From Phascolarctobacterium sp. (GTDB lineage Bacteria; Bacillota; Negativicutes; Acidaminococcales; Acidaminococcaceae): DNA of 64,000 nucleotides. This document shows, in pieces, positions 17,305 through 26,082 of the stretch (positions are counted from its first letter, which is position 1; each line of letters opens with the position of its first letter). The translations under genes and the position numbers were made by a program. The stretch is from positions 1-64,000 of the forward strand of contig JAGAPX010000012.1 in NCBI GenBank assembly GCA_017623055.1, given 5' to 3'. The notes beneath the pieces were generated by a model. The model searched no databases. It worked only from the letters and a program-made list of their open reading frames with translations, and had not been told where the DNA came from.

Positions 17305-17964
17305 TTATCTACGTCTTGGTCCTCTTTCAGCACCGGGTCTACCTCCGCCGTGATGCCTTGCTCCTCCACCACGAGATCCACCGTTTTGGAAAATCATTTC
17401 ATCATTACGGGAACGAGGCGGTGCACTTCTCATCTGCGGTCTAGGTTTAGAAGCAGGACGCATTACAGGACGATTACCTCCCGGTCTGGAAGCTGGTCTC
17501 GAAATGGCAGGTCTACCTGGTCTTGGTGCAGGCTTGCTAATATGTGGCCTTGGTTTTGGTGCTGGTCTACTAATGCCCGGTCTTGGCGGTCTCGGAATAG
17601 GCTTACCAATATGGGGGCGAGGGGGTCTATGTACGGGTGGTCTACTAATGTGAGGACGGGGCGGTCTTGGTGGTCTGTGCCATACGTGGTGATGCCATCT
17701 TCCCCAATGATACCAATCGTCCCAAATAAAGAGGAAGGGGTAACGATACACGGGAACTTCTTTTACGATAACAGTTTCCTTCGTAGTGGTAGTAGTATTT
17801 GCCACACTACCTTCCATCGTACAGGAAATTTTATCCCTAAATCCTCCCCACATTCTGGCTTCTTCTGTTTCAGCTTCAGTCGCCGCTTCTACTTTTGTTC
17901 CATATAAGTTCAGTGCCAACAAAGCGGCAAAAATTCCTGCAAATAATTTCTTACGCTCTAACAT
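17305..17964 (-). CDS. Secreted Pro/Arg/His-rich low-complexity protein
   Basis: A 219-aa protein. A signal peptide (MLERKKLFAGIFAALLALNL...) is followed by an acidic patch, a Thr-rich stretch and a WDDWYHWGRWHHHVWH aromatic/His block. From about residue 95 onward it is a long basic region of PRPxISKPxP-like repeats. It is probably a periplasmic or envelope-associated disordered protein, perhaps binding peptidoglycan, polyanions or metals. The start at 17964 was chosen because GGAGG lies 8 nt upstream; a GTG at 17979 would overlap that site. No known function recognised. Confidence 0.6.
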   Translation of the reverse strand: MLERKKLFAGIFAALLALNLYGTKVEAATEAETEEARMWGGFRDKISCTMEGSVANTTTTTKETVIVKEVPVYRYPFLFIWDDWYHWGRWHHHVWHRPPRPPRPHISRPPVHRPPRPHIGKPIPRPPRPGISRPAPKPRPHISKPAPRPGRPAISRPASRPGGNRPVMRPASKPRPQMRSAPPRSRNDEMIFQNGGSRGGGARHHGGGRPGAERGPRRR

Positions 17965-18061
17965 CTGCACTACCTCCACAATCTAGCGAATATCTTACTA
18001 ATCTTTTCGTAAGCTTATCATAAACTAAGATTGTGTTAATTTTGTGGCTAAACCACCTTAA

Positions 18062-18095
18062 AAGAAAAATAACCTGTACGACAAGCGCACAGGTT
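18062..18095 (-). terminator. Terminator of the feo operon
   Basis: Stem AACCTGT/ACAGGTT (18071-18077 with 18089-18095) is followed on the minus strand by ATTTTTCTTT. Confidence 0.8.
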
Positions 18096-18103
18096 AAATT
18101 TAC

Positions 18104-18268
18104 TTAGTGTTTCTCGTTACAACAACCGCCTTCTCTATTTTTATAAGAGCAGCTGCAACCAGCAGGACAGCCAATACATTTAACGCCTTTTTTATGAGAC
18201 TTGTAAATATATCTTACTGCACCGCCTACGAGGGTAAGGATTACTAAGGCAAGAATAATATCTGTCAT
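18104..18268 (-). CDS. FeoB-associated Cys-rich small membrane protein
   Basis: A 54-aa protein: MTDIILALVILTLVGGAVRY forms one membrane segment, then a basic linker and a Cys-rich tail (CIGCPAGCSC ... GGCC) with six Cys. This is the hallmark of the small FeoB-associated proteins of Firmicutes, thought to assist or regulate ferrous iron uptake, possibly through an Fe-S or metal site. The ATG at 18268 lies 29 bp after the feoB stop, and a terminator follows the gene. It is short enough to be missed by gene callers. Confidence 0.88.
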   Translation of the reverse strand: MTDIILALVILTLVGGAVRYIYKSHKKGVKCIGCPAGCSCSYKNREGGCCNEKH

Positions 18269-18297
18269 AGCAAACACTCCTTTAGAATATGCAAGAA

Positions 18298-20289
18298 TTA
18301 TCTTTTCAGAGCGAACTCTGCTTGTAAGCTTTGATTAGTTCTAGAAATAAGATGCAGAACGTAAGCAACGATTACTGCCACTACTGCCAATCCCGGCAAG
18401 AAGCCTGCACCAAAAGCACCAGTGTTCATAAAGGTACCAATTTGGTACACGCCAAAGGCTACTACGTAACCAGTAGCAAATTGCAGGGCAACGCCACCCC
18501 AGAACCATTTTCTGTCGCTGATTTCTGCGTTCATAGCGCCAAGAGCAGCAAAGCAGGGCGGAGTGAAAAGGTTAAACATCAAGTAAGCCAGTGCTGCACT
18601 GGAAGTTAAGCCCATCATGGCAGCCACTTCGTTAGCGCCGCCAACCAATGCCAACTCTTCAGTATCGATAAAATTGGTTACACCGTACACTACAGCCAAA
18701 GTACCAACTACGTTTTCCTTAGCGATGAAACCGGTAACAGCAGCTGCTGCCAATTGCCATGCGCCAAAGCCCAAGGGAATCATCAAAAGTGCGAAGGGAG
18801 AAGCGATGCTTGCCAAGATGGAAGTGTTTTCCAAACCTTCTTCCACCAGCTCGAAATTCCAGTTAAAGCTTTGCATGATTTGCACAGCGGTATTGCACAC
18901 CAGAATAACGGTACCAGCTTTGATGATATACGCCCACCCACGGGAGCACATGGATTCAAAGGCACGTTTCAGACTAGGAACTTTATATTCCGGCAGCTCC
19001 ATGATAAAGAAAGATTTACGGTTCTTATGACCGGCAATCTTATTTACCAAAAGAGCACCAAAGAAAATCAAGGCAATGCCTACAAAATACATCAAGGTAC
19101 CAACCCAAGCCGCATCACCGAAGAACACACCTGCAAAAAGCGCAATTACAGGAAGTTTTGCGCCGCAGGGCATAAAGGGTGCCAGCATTGCAGTCGCCCT
19201 ACGCTCACGCTCGTTATGAATGGTACGACAAGCCATAACGCCCGGAATTGCACAACCAGTTGCAATTACAAAGGGAATTACAGATTTACCGGAAAGACCT
19301 ACTTTTTTGAAGATGGGGTCAAGCACTACGCTAACACGCGCCATATAACCGCAATCTTCCAAAAGGGCAATCAAGAAATACATAACCATTACGAGGGGCA
19401 GGAAGCCAACTACTGCACCAACGCCGCCAATGATGCCATCAACTAAAATTGCTTGGCTCAAAGGAGAGCTGTCTTCTACCATAGCGGCAATGCTTTTTTG
19501 GAAGCCTTCAATCCAACCAACCAAAGTATCTGCCAAATAGGGACCAAGACTGGATTGGGAGATGTCAAATACCAAGAACATAATCACTGCGAAAATGGGC
19601 AAGCCTAAAAATTTATTGGTTAAAATTGCGTCAAGCTTATCTTGGGAATTCTTTTCCTTAGTCAAAACCTTGCGTTGTTCGACAGAAGCAACAATCTTAT
19701 TGACAAAAGCAAAGCGTTTTTTATCAGCCTCGATAACTGCTTCCTTGCTGGACAAATCTATTTCGCCTTGGCTATAAGGTGCTTTTTGACCTTTGCCGTA
19801 TTGGTCAACAGCAGCCTTTACAACTGCTTCCAAACCCTTTTCGTCAGTAGAAACAGTTTCAATTACGGGGCAGCCTAATTTTTTAGAAAGCTCTGCCACG
19901 TTAATGCGTGTATCTTTTTTATCGTTGATGTCAGTTTTGTTCAATGCGACAACAACGGGAACATCTAATTCTAAAAGTTGAGTGGTAAAGAACAAGCTAC
20001 GGCTCAAATTGGTAGCGTCCACAACGTTGATGATAACGTCAGGATTTGCATTCTTCACGTAAGCACTGGTAATGCTTTCCTCAGAGGTAAAGGGAGACAT
20101 GGAATAAGCACCAGGAAGGTCAACTGCAATAAGTTCTTCTGCACTGGCATAGAACTTTTTGCTAATGGGAGCTTCCTTCTTTTCTACGGTAACGCCAGCC
20201 CAGTTACCTACACGTTCATGCATACCGGTAAGTGCGTTGTAAGTAGTTGTCTTACCACTATTGGGATTACCGGTTAAAGCAATTTTCAT
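18298..20289 (-). CDS. feoB: Ferrous iron transporter FeoB
   Basis: A 663-aa polytopic inner-membrane Fe2+ transporter with an N-terminal G-protein domain. G1 GNPNSGKTTTYNALTG is at residues 7-22, with G3 DLPGAYS and G4 NKTD. A helical GDI-like domain precedes two gate repeats and about ten membrane segments. It is shorter than E. coli FeoB (773 aa), mainly at the C-terminus, as is common in Firmicutes. The ATG follows AGGAGG. It is in an operon with feoA upstream and the Cys-rich partner downstream. Confidence 0.96.
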   Translation of the reverse strand: MKIALTGNPNSGKTTTYNALTGMHERVGNWAGVTVEKKEAPISKKFYASAEELIAVDLPGAYSMSPFTSEESITSAYVKNANPDVIINVVDATNLSRSLFFTTQLLELDVPVVVALNKTDINDKKDTRINVAELSKKLGCPVIETVSTDEKGLEAVVKAAVDQYGKGQKAPYSQGEIDLSSKEAVIEADKKRFAFVNKIVASVEQRKVLTKEKNSQDKLDAILTNKFLGLPIFAVIMFLVFDISQSSLGPYLADTLVGWIEGFQKSIAAMVEDSSPLSQAILVDGIIGGVGAVVGFLPLVMVMYFLIALLEDCGYMARVSVVLDPIFKKVGLSGKSVIPFVIATGCAIPGVMACRTIHNERERRATAMLAPFMPCGAKLPVIALFAGVFFGDAAWVGTLMYFVGIALIFFGALLVNKIAGHKNRKSFFIMELPEYKVPSLKRAFESMCSRGWAYIIKAGTVILVCNTAVQIMQSFNWNFELVEEGLENTSILASIASPFALLMIPLGFGAWQLAAAAVTGFIAKENVVGTLAVVYGVTNFIDTEELALVGGANEVAAMMGLTSSAALAYLMFNLFTPPCFAALGAMNAEISDRKWFWGGVALQFATGYVVAFGVYQIGTFMNTGAFGAGFLPGLAVVAVIVAYVLHLISRTNQSLQAEFALKR

Positions 20290-20348
20290 TATGAAATCCT
20301 CCTGTGTAATTTATCTTGCTTGCCTAATTTATACTAAATTCATTATGA

Positions 20349-20362
20349 TTAGCAAGAGCTAA
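20349..20362. promoter_or_regulatory. Putative metal-regulator operator copy between feoA and feoB
   Basis: Perfect inverted repeat TTAGC-AAGA-GCTAA, the same geometry as the site upstream of feoA at 20703-20716. Confidence 0.5.
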
Positions 20363-20404
20363 CCACGCTCCAAAAATAAAAGGCTAAAGTAAGCCTCTCA
20401 TCAT

Positions 20405-20617
20405 TTAAATTGAAATGGCTTCTGCCAAAGCATTATCTATGGTGTAGCGACCATCTTTTATGGAAACAATGCATCCGCCGTGAATGTGAGACACCACTGT
20501 AATAGGCTCACCCACGTAACAACCCAAAGAGAACAAAAATGCGTCCACCTCTTCGTCGCCGGTTTCAATGGCAGTAACAATATACTCTTTTCCTTCTTGA
20601 GCGTCTTTTAAATTCAT
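20405..20617 (-). CDS. feoA: FeoA-family protein
   Basis: A 70-aa SH3-like cytosolic partner of FeoB. It starts MNLKDAQEGKEYIVTAIETG and ends with the typical GRYTIDNALAEAISI block. The ATG follows TTAGGAG. It is first in the feo operon, behind a strong promoter flanked by putative operators. Confidence 0.9.
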   Translation of the reverse strand: MNLKDAQEGKEYIVTAIETGDEEVDAFLFSLGCYVGEPITVVSHIHGGCIVSIKDGRYTIDNALAEAISI

Positions 20618-20640
20618 AAGTATCTCCTAATTTAAAACCA

Positions 20641-20716
20641 GTTAGCTATTACTAACTTCCATAAAAATATACCATCATTGTTTGAATTCGTCAAGCTTTA
20701 ATTTAGCAATGGCTAA
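20641..20716 (-). promoter_or_regulatory. feo promoter with flanking TTAG...CTAA operators
   Basis: On the minus strand, TTGACG (20689-20694), a 17-bp spacer and TATATT (20666-20671) form a strong promoter. A 16-bp inverted repeat GTTAGCTATTACTAAC (20641-20656) covers the start of the transcript, and TTAGC-AATG-GCTAA (20703-20716) lies just upstream of -35. The layout and the TTAG/CTAA half-sites are like operators of DtxR-family iron or manganese repressors; the regulator itself is not in the window. Confidence 0.7.
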
Positions 20717-20823
20717 CTCAAATTTTTAGAAACCTTCCTTTTCGCAAAGGCAAAGCTAATTTTGCTCCAATCTTTTTACAAATATAAGGTGACAAAGTTA
20801 CAGTATTCCTCTTGGGATTAGGG

Positions 20824-20829
20824 TATAAT
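20824..20829 (+). promoter_or_regulatory. -10 element for the thioredoxin-reductase fusion gene
   Basis: A perfect TATAAT 34 bp before the start codon; no good -35 is present at 16-18 bp, so an activator or divergent control with feo is possible. Confidence 0.45.
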
Positions 20830-20862
20830 TATCTCAAAGAATAAATAAAAGGAAGTGACAAC

Positions 20863-22125
20863 ATGGCTATCCTGTATCCGAACGCTCAAGAATTTAAAGC
20901 AATGCTCCAAGAAAAGAAAACTTTTTTTGCAGACTTCTTCGCAACCTGGTGTGGTCCCTGCAAAATGGAAAGCTACGTACTGGACGACCTTGACCAAATC
21001 ATGGGCGACAAATTAGACATCGTGAAAATTGATATAGATAAAGAGCCTGCCCTCACCGAAGAGCTGGACATTACCATCGTCCCCACTCTGCTCTTCATCA
21101 AGGACGGAGAAATCGTTTCCCGTTACAGCGGCTTCCTGCCTTTGGAACGCTTGCAAGCTCGTTTGGAAAAACTTTTAGGAAATGAGCATCCCGAAGAAAC
21201 TGCGCCTGACGCGTGCTTCGATTTGATTATTGTTGGTGGTGGCGCAGCAGGCTTGACCTCTGCCATTTATGCAAGACGTGCTGGCTTAAAGACTTTGGTT
21301 TTAGAAGCCTTCGCTCCCGGTGGCAAGCTTATTAAAACTTTCGAGTTGGAAAACTGGCCTGGACTCAAAAACGTGAACGGTAGCCAGCTGGCTTACGACA
21401 TTTACGAGCAGGCAATGGCTCTCGGAACGGACTACCTCTACGAAAAAGCAACAGAAATCATTGACAAGGGCGAGCAAAAAATTGTAGTGTGCGAAGATGG
21501 CAAACGCTTCGGTGCAAAAGCAGTTATCATCGCAACAGGAACTGTAGAGCGTACCCTTGGCATTCCCGGTGAAATGGAAATGATTGGGCGTGGGGTAAGC
21601 TTCTGTGCAGTTTGTGATGCAGCCTTCTATCGTAACAAGCCCGTTGTCATCGTAGGTGCAGGCAACTCTGCCTTCGAAGAATCCCTTTATTTGGCAGAAT
21701 TTGCCAGTGACATAACCATTCTTGCCCGTAGCGACAAATACTCCGCAGAAATGATTACCCAACAAAAAGTTAAGGACAATCCTAAAATTACTGTACTCCC
21801 CTTCCGCCAACCTTTAGAAATTATGACTAAAGACGATAGAGTTGCAGGAGTGCATGTTCTCAACAAGCAAACTGGTGAAGAAGAAATCATCCCGGCAAAC
21901 GGTGTGTTCCCCTACATTGGTGCAGACCCTGTTACTAAGTTCGTGAAAGATTTGGGCATCACCAACGAACAAGGCTACCTTGTAGTCAACGAAGATATGA
22001 GCACTGCTATCCCCGGAATTTATGGTGCTGGTGACGTATGCGCCAAGGTTTTGCGCCAAGTAGTAACCGCTACTAACGACGGAGCCATCGCTGCCCAAAG
22101 TGCTCTGAAATATATTCGTGGCTAA
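20863..22125 (+). CDS. Thioredoxin-thioredoxin reductase fusion (Trx first)
   Basis: A 420-aa two-domain redox protein. Residues 1-106 are a thioredoxin with the WCGPC active site (29-33). Residues about 118-420 are a flavin thioredoxin-reductase domain with FAD loop GGGAAG (125-130), redox pair CAVC (248-251), nucleotide loop GAGNSA (265-270) and FAD-end GAGDVCAKVLRQ (388-399). The usual HRRxxxR NADPH-phosphate motif reads ARSDKYS (288-294), so NADPH preference is doubtful. It is divergent from feo and followed by a CDF exporter, hinting at metal/redox stress. Confidence 0.92.
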   Translation: MAILYPNAQEFKAMLQEKKTFFADFFATWCGPCKMESYVLDDLDQIMGDKLDIVKIDIDKEPALTEELDITIVPTLLFIKDGEIVSRYSGFLPLERLQARLEKLLGNEHPEETAPDACFDLIIVGGGAAGLTSAIYARRAGLKTLVLEAFAPGGKLIKTFELENWPGLKNVNGSQLAYDIYEQAMALGTDYLYEKATEIIDKGEQKIVVCEDGKRFGAKAVIIATGTVERTLGIPGEMEMIGRGVSFCAVCDAAFYRNKPVVIVGAGNSAFEESLYLAEFASDITILARSDKYSAEMITQQKVKDNPKITVLPFRQPLEIMTKDDRVAGVHVLNKQTGEEEIIPANGVFPYIGADPVTKFVKDLGITNEQGYLVVNEDMSTAIPGIYGAGDVCAKVLRQVVTATNDGAIAAQSALKYIRG

Positions 22126-22188
22126 CGCTTGACGAAGCCATTGCTAACCACGTACACTTAGAGTAATCTATGTGTTAGAGGTAAAGAA

Positions 22189-23127
22189 ATGAAATTTAAC
22201 AGTCAAGAAGAACGTACTGCCATGATTGTTTCCATCAATAGTATCATTGGCAACTTGCTCCTTTCCGTAGGCAAGCTCTTCGCAGGCTTTGTAGCTCATT
22301 CCGCAGCAATGGTTTCTGACGGTATCCATTCTGCGTCCGACGTACTCAGCACTCTTGTCGTAATGGCAGGCGTGCGCTATGCCAACAAAGCTTCCGACAA
22401 GCAGCACCAATACGGACACGAGCGTATGGAATGCATCGCCGCCATAATCCTTGCGACAATGCTGACTATGGTTGCCCTTGCTATTGGTTACAATGGCTAC
22501 GAAAAAATATTTAATGAAAATTCTACAGAGCTCACCATTCCCGGACAGCTTGCCCTGTGGGCAGCAGTTATTTCCATCATAATGAAGGAAGCAATGTTCT
22601 GGTACACCAAGAACGCAGCTGAAAAAATCAACTCCGGAGCACTGATGGCAGATGCTTGGCATCACCGTAGCGACGCACTTTCTTCCGTAGGCAGCTTCGT
22701 AGGTATCTTGGGTGCACGTATGGGGTATCCCATCTTGGACCCACTTGCCAGCATTATCATTTGCTTAATGATTTTGTACGCTTCTTATGAAGTTTTTGCA
22801 GATGCAGTCTATAAAATGGTTGACCACAGCTGCGACGAAAAGACTACCCAAGAACTAATCGACCTTATCCACCGCGTTCCCGGTGTGGAGCACGTGGATA
22901 GCATTACCACTCGCATCTTTGGTAATCGCATTTACGTAGACGTGGAGATTAGTGTTGACGATATGCTTCCTTTAATAGAAGCTCATCACATTGCGGAAAC
23001 TACTCACGCCGCCATCGAAGCAAACTTCCCGCTCGTAAAACATTGTATGGTGCATGTGAATCCTATGAGTGAAAGCGACCATGATTGTTGTCCGGAGCTA
23101 CCGGAAGAGCTTAGACCTAAGAAATAA
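22189..23127 (+). CDS. Cation diffusion facilitator family metal exporter
   Basis: A 312-aa inner-membrane divalent metal/proton antiporter with six predicted membrane segments. Metal-site residues appear as DGIHSASD in TM2 and DAWHHRSD in TM5, giving D/H/D type coordination. The cytosolic C-terminal domain (about 215-312) ends with a His/Cys tail (HDCCPE). The gene follows the Trx-TrxR fusion by 63 bp on the same strand. Zn, Fe or Mn are all possible; the fused neighbours and the nearby feo operon favour iron or manganese, but this is inference. Confidence 0.9.
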   Translation: MKFNSQEERTAMIVSINSIIGNLLLSVGKLFAGFVAHSAAMVSDGIHSASDVLSTLVVMAGVRYANKASDKQHQYGHERMECIAAIILATMLTMVALAIGYNGYEKIFNENSTELTIPGQLALWAAVISIIMKEAMFWYTKNAAEKINSGALMADAWHHRSDALSSVGSFVGILGARMGYPILDPLASIIICLMILYASYEVFADAVYKMVDHSCDEKTTQELIDLIHRVPGVEHVDSITTRIFGNRIYVDVEISVDDMLPLIEAHHIAETTHAAIEANFPLVKHCMVHVNPMSESDHDCCPELPEELRPKK

Positions 23128-23130
23128 AAA

Positions 23131-23159
23131 ACTCGTACCAATTTTGGTACGAGTTTTTG
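23131..23159. terminator. Bidirectional terminator between CDF and dehydrogenase genes
   Basis: ACTCGTACCAA/TTGGTACGAGT is an 11-bp perfect stem with A5 before and T5 after, serving both convergent genes. Confidence 0.92.
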
Positions 23160-23168
23160 TTTTATAAA

Positions 23169-24257
23169 TCAAAGAGTTTTGCCGTATGCATCCATATCGA
23201 AAATAGCCTTTTTAAATTTCTCACGAGTCATTTCATACGGGGTTTTGCTCCAGTCAAGGTGATGCGGGCAATCGTCAAGAATTACTTCCACATCTTCAGG
23301 AGAGCATTCAATTTCCGCCAAGGTTACAGGCAAGCCCAGCTCTTTGTGGAATTTAGCAATCTTATCGCGGTCAGGGTCTTCGTCGCAGGTGAGGAGCACC
23401 AGTACACCAAAGGAAACTACTTCGCCGTGCAAATGCTTGTGAGCTTGGGGAAGCTTAGTGTAAGAATTATAGAAGCAATGTGCCAAGGAAGCATTGTAAT
23501 AATATTTAGGACCACCAATTACCAAGTTGGAAACAATACCAGTGGAGATGATAATATCCAGAGCAGTTTCGGTAATCGCGTTGGATTCTCTATTATTGCG
23601 GCAATCTTCCAAAGCTTGTTTGCCATATTGGAGCAACGGATTAGCACAAGCACAAGCTACAGCTTGACCAAGCAAGGGAGTGTGGAACAGGTCTACACCA
23701 CGGGTTGCCAGCTTAACTTCAAATTCTTTAGACATCGCGTCGCCAATGCCAGCCCAGAAAAGTTCAACGGGAGATTCTGCGATAATCTTGGTGTTAATGA
23801 AGATATGGTCACAGCAACGTTCACGATAGTAGTAACCTGCCATGCTTCCGTCAGGTTTATACATTACGCACAACGCGGTAGAAGAAGCGCAGTTAGAAGC
23901 CAAAGTCGGGAAGTTGAACAAAGGCTTGCCCAATTTATCTGCCAAAACTTTGCAGCAGTCAGCAGCACGACCGCCACCAACGCCAAAAATCATATCAGCT
24001 TCTTGTACGCTTTCCTTTGCCATCAGCATATCAACATTTTCGTAGGTTGCGTCGCCGCCAAACCATTCGCTACCAATAATTTCTAAATCACTGCCAGCGA
24101 TACCTTCTTTAATAGGTTCAGTTGCCACGGAAAGAGCAGTCTTCCCACCAACTAAAACGATTTTTTTGCCATAGCGTTTTACGATGGCAGGAATTTCTTT
24201 ATAGCAATCGGGACCGATTGTATAGCTGGGTAAAAATAAGCTATAGGATTGACTCAT
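23169..24257 (-). CDS. Iron-containing alcohol dehydrogenase family, glycerol dehydrogenase-like
   Basis: A 362-aa NAD-dependent polyol dehydrogenase-like enzyme. The nucleotide loop reads FGVGGGRAADCCK. The metal ligands are expected at the Asp in WAGIGDAMSKEFE and at His in SLAHCFYN and HLHGEVVSFG, as in GldA. The ATG follows TTGGAGG. It is monocistronic. Substrate could be glycerol, hydroxyacetone or another small polyol; sn-glycerol-1-phosphate dehydrogenases of the same superfamily are an alternative, which is of interest given the glycerophosphate enzymes at 31-33 kb. Confidence 0.85.
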   Translation of the reverse strand: MSQSYSLFLPSYTIGPDCYKEIPAIVKRYGKKIVLVGGKTALSVATEPIKEGIAGSDLEIIGSEWFGGDATYENVDMLMAKESVQEADMIFGVGGGRAADCCKVLADKLGKPLFNFPTLASNCASSTALCVMYKPDGSMAGYYYRERCCDHIFINTKIIAESPVELFWAGIGDAMSKEFEVKLATRGVDLFHTPLLGQAVACACANPLLQYGKQALEDCRNNRESNAITETALDIIISTGIVSNLVIGGPKYYYNASLAHCFYNSYTKLPQAHKHLHGEVVSFGVLVLLTCDEDPDRDKIAKFHKELGLPVTLAEIECSPEDVEVILDDCPHHLDWSKTPYEMTREKFKKAIFDMDAYGKTL

Positions 24258-24369
24258 AACACTACCTCCAAAAATTTTTGTGGTTTATTATAACACGACC
24301 AGTAGAATTGTCAAAATCACTTTTATCTTTAGACAAAACACTAATCAAAATTGTAACGAAAATAACGCT

Positions 24370-25053
24370 TTAGAGAACTAACTTCAATATTGCAAAGAAC
24401 ACAGGTGGAACTAGAAGTGCAGGCAACATATTCAAAGTCTTGCAATCACGAATCTGCAAAATCCCAAGACCTGAACTCATCAAGAACACACCACCTAAAA
24501 TAGAAATCTCTGCCATAAGCTGGAGCGTCATATAGGGCGCAATAAAACCTGCGAAAGCATAGATGCTTCCCTGCCAACAGAAAAGCACCAGCGCCGCAAT
24601 GGCAATGCCGATACCATAAGCAGATGATAAAATAATGGAAGAAACAAAATCCAAAGTTGCATTAGTAAAAAGATAAGTATTGTTACCATTCAGCCTGCTT
24701 TCTATTGGTCCGAGTATTGACAAGGTTCCAATGCAGAAAAGTAGGATTGCAGTAGAAAGACCTTCTGCCAATTTGGAACCGCCCTTTGCCTTTTGCAATA
24801 GGCCTTGAAATTTTCCGTTCAAATCCAGCCAAGTACCAAGCACAGTGCCAATGGCAAGACTAGCGATAAAAAGGACAGGGTACTCGCTCTTAGGCATATT
24901 GCTTACGAAAGCATTTGCACCTAAACCAATAGTCGCCAAACCTAACGCATCAAAGAGAGCCATTTTATATTTTTCATTAATTCCTTTACTTACGAAGCTA
25001 CCGATTATCGAACCACTTAAAATGCAGCCGACGTTAACTATGGTTCCTAACAT
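24370..25053 (-). CDS. DUF554 family membrane protein
   Basis: A 227-aa protein with about seven membrane segments and the family opening MLGTIVNVGCILSGSIIGSF. Members are of unknown function, often annotated as YdfK-like transport proteins. The start at 25053 is preferred: GAGGGG sits 8 nt upstream, whereas a GTG at 25062 would be only three bases from it. No clear partner gene is adjacent. Confidence 0.85.
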   Translation of the reverse strand: MLGTIVNVGCILSGSIIGSFVSKGINEKYKMALFDALGLATIGLGANAFVSNMPKSEYPVLFIASLAIGTVLGTWLDLNGKFQGLLQKAKGGSKLAEGLSTAILLFCIGTLSILGPIESRLNGNNTYLFTNATLDFVSSIILSSAYGIGIAIAALVLFCWQGSIYAFAGFIAPYMTLQLMAEISILGGVFLMSSGLGILQIRDCKTLNMLPALLVPPVFFAILKLVL

Positions 25054-25098
25054 GAAACTCACCCCTCAAAACATATGTTAATTATAATCCCTCGCACA

Positions 25099-25132
25099 TA
25101 AAAAATCCACCTTGCCCTAATACAAGGTGGAT
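25099..25132 (-). terminator. Terminator after the lipid kinase gene
   Basis: ATCCACCTTG/CAAGGTGGAT forms a 10-bp stem (25105-25114 with 25123-25132) followed on the minus strand by TTTTTT. Confidence 0.9.
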
Positions 25133-25138
25133 TAATTT

Positions 25139-26080
25139 TTAAGCCAAGAATTTAATTGGTGTTTCTTCAAGCTCAATTTTTAAAGGAGCTGTCGTAATAG
25201 CATCCCCATCGAGTTCTGCAGCAAAGTCTTCTACGTTACAACGAATCTCCAACTTTTTAGCAGTTTTCAGAACAATACTTTTTTCCAACTGCAACGCTTC
25301 CATGGCAATGCAAGCAGCATAACGCATAAAGTCATTACGAGTATTGCCACTAAAAAGTGCAACGTGCAGTACGGGGCTCGCCAAAGACGCACCATCGAAC
25401 AGAGAATACCGTCCTGCGTAATATCTGCTCTTGCCTACGATAACAGAAGAAGCCTCGTACCACTCTTCTTCATCGTCAAAACACACTTCAAATTTATAGC
25501 GCCAGTTACTAAACGCAAGCTCTTTATGCATCAGTTCTGCACCTTGGACAACGTACGCCATTTTATTAAGCAACTTCTTAGATTCTTCTGTCACGTTATT
25601 AACCACCAAAGAATCAAATCCAATACCAGTTACCGTCAAAAAAACGTGTCCATTCGTGCGACCCAAATAAACCGGAGCCACAATTCCTTTAGCAACACGT
25701 TTCACCCATTTAGCAGGATCCGTAGTCATCAATAGTTCCTTCGCCACCAAGTTGACAGTTCCAGCAGGGAACACGCTTACATAAGGAAGATAATTTCTAT
25801 CGGCAAGCTTTTCGATAAGTGCACGAATAGTTCCATCACCGCCCGCAATGATAACCCAATCAACCTTTTCAGCTTCAACGCGTTCAGCAATGTTATCTAG
25901 ATCTGCAAAGCTTTTAATGTCATAAATCTCAGTACGTTTAGCCCCAAGAATATCCTTTAATCGTTTATAGACCTCGTTGACTCTGGAAAACATACTGGCA
26001 AAAAGCTGCTTGCCAGAATTGCGGTTAAACACAATCAACACCTTATTAAATTTTTCGATATCAACACGTGTCAAAGGCAT
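25139..26080 (-). CDS. Diacylglycerol kinase family lipid kinase
   Basis: A 313-aa soluble lipid kinase-like protein. The nucleotide motif GGDGT is at residues 80-84, preceded by an NRNSGK phosphate-binding block (19-24), and the C-terminal half is a beta-sandwich typical of DgkB/YegS proteins. It starts 2 bp after the gtrA stop, so the two are translationally coupled. With GtrA and the cytidylyltransferase upstream it may supply or modify a lipid carrier used for envelope decoration. The exact lipid is unknown. Confidence 0.88.
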   Translation of the reverse strand: MPLTRVDIEKFNKVLIVFNRNSGKQLFASMFSRVNEVYKRLKDILGAKRTEIYDIKSFADLDNIAERVEAEKVDWVIIAGGDGTIRALIEKLADRNYLPYVSVFPAGTVNLVAKELLMTTDPAKWVKRVAKGIVAPVYLGRTNGHVFLTVTGIGFDSLVVNNVTEESKKLLNKMAYVVQGAELMHKELAFSNWRYKFEVCFDDEEEWYEASSVIVGKSRYYAGRYSLFDGASLASPVLHVALFSGNTRNDFMRYAACIAMEALQLEKSIVLKTAKKLEIRCNVEDFAAELDGDAITTAPLKIELEETPIKFLA

Positions 26081-26082
26081 TC

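Noticed and set aside
22120-22160. Riboswitch or promoter upstream of the CDF gene
   Set aside because: There is an imperfect CGTGG/CCACG fold and a TTGACG hexamer, but no -10 at the right distance and no match to the Mn or other metal riboswitch cores I know.
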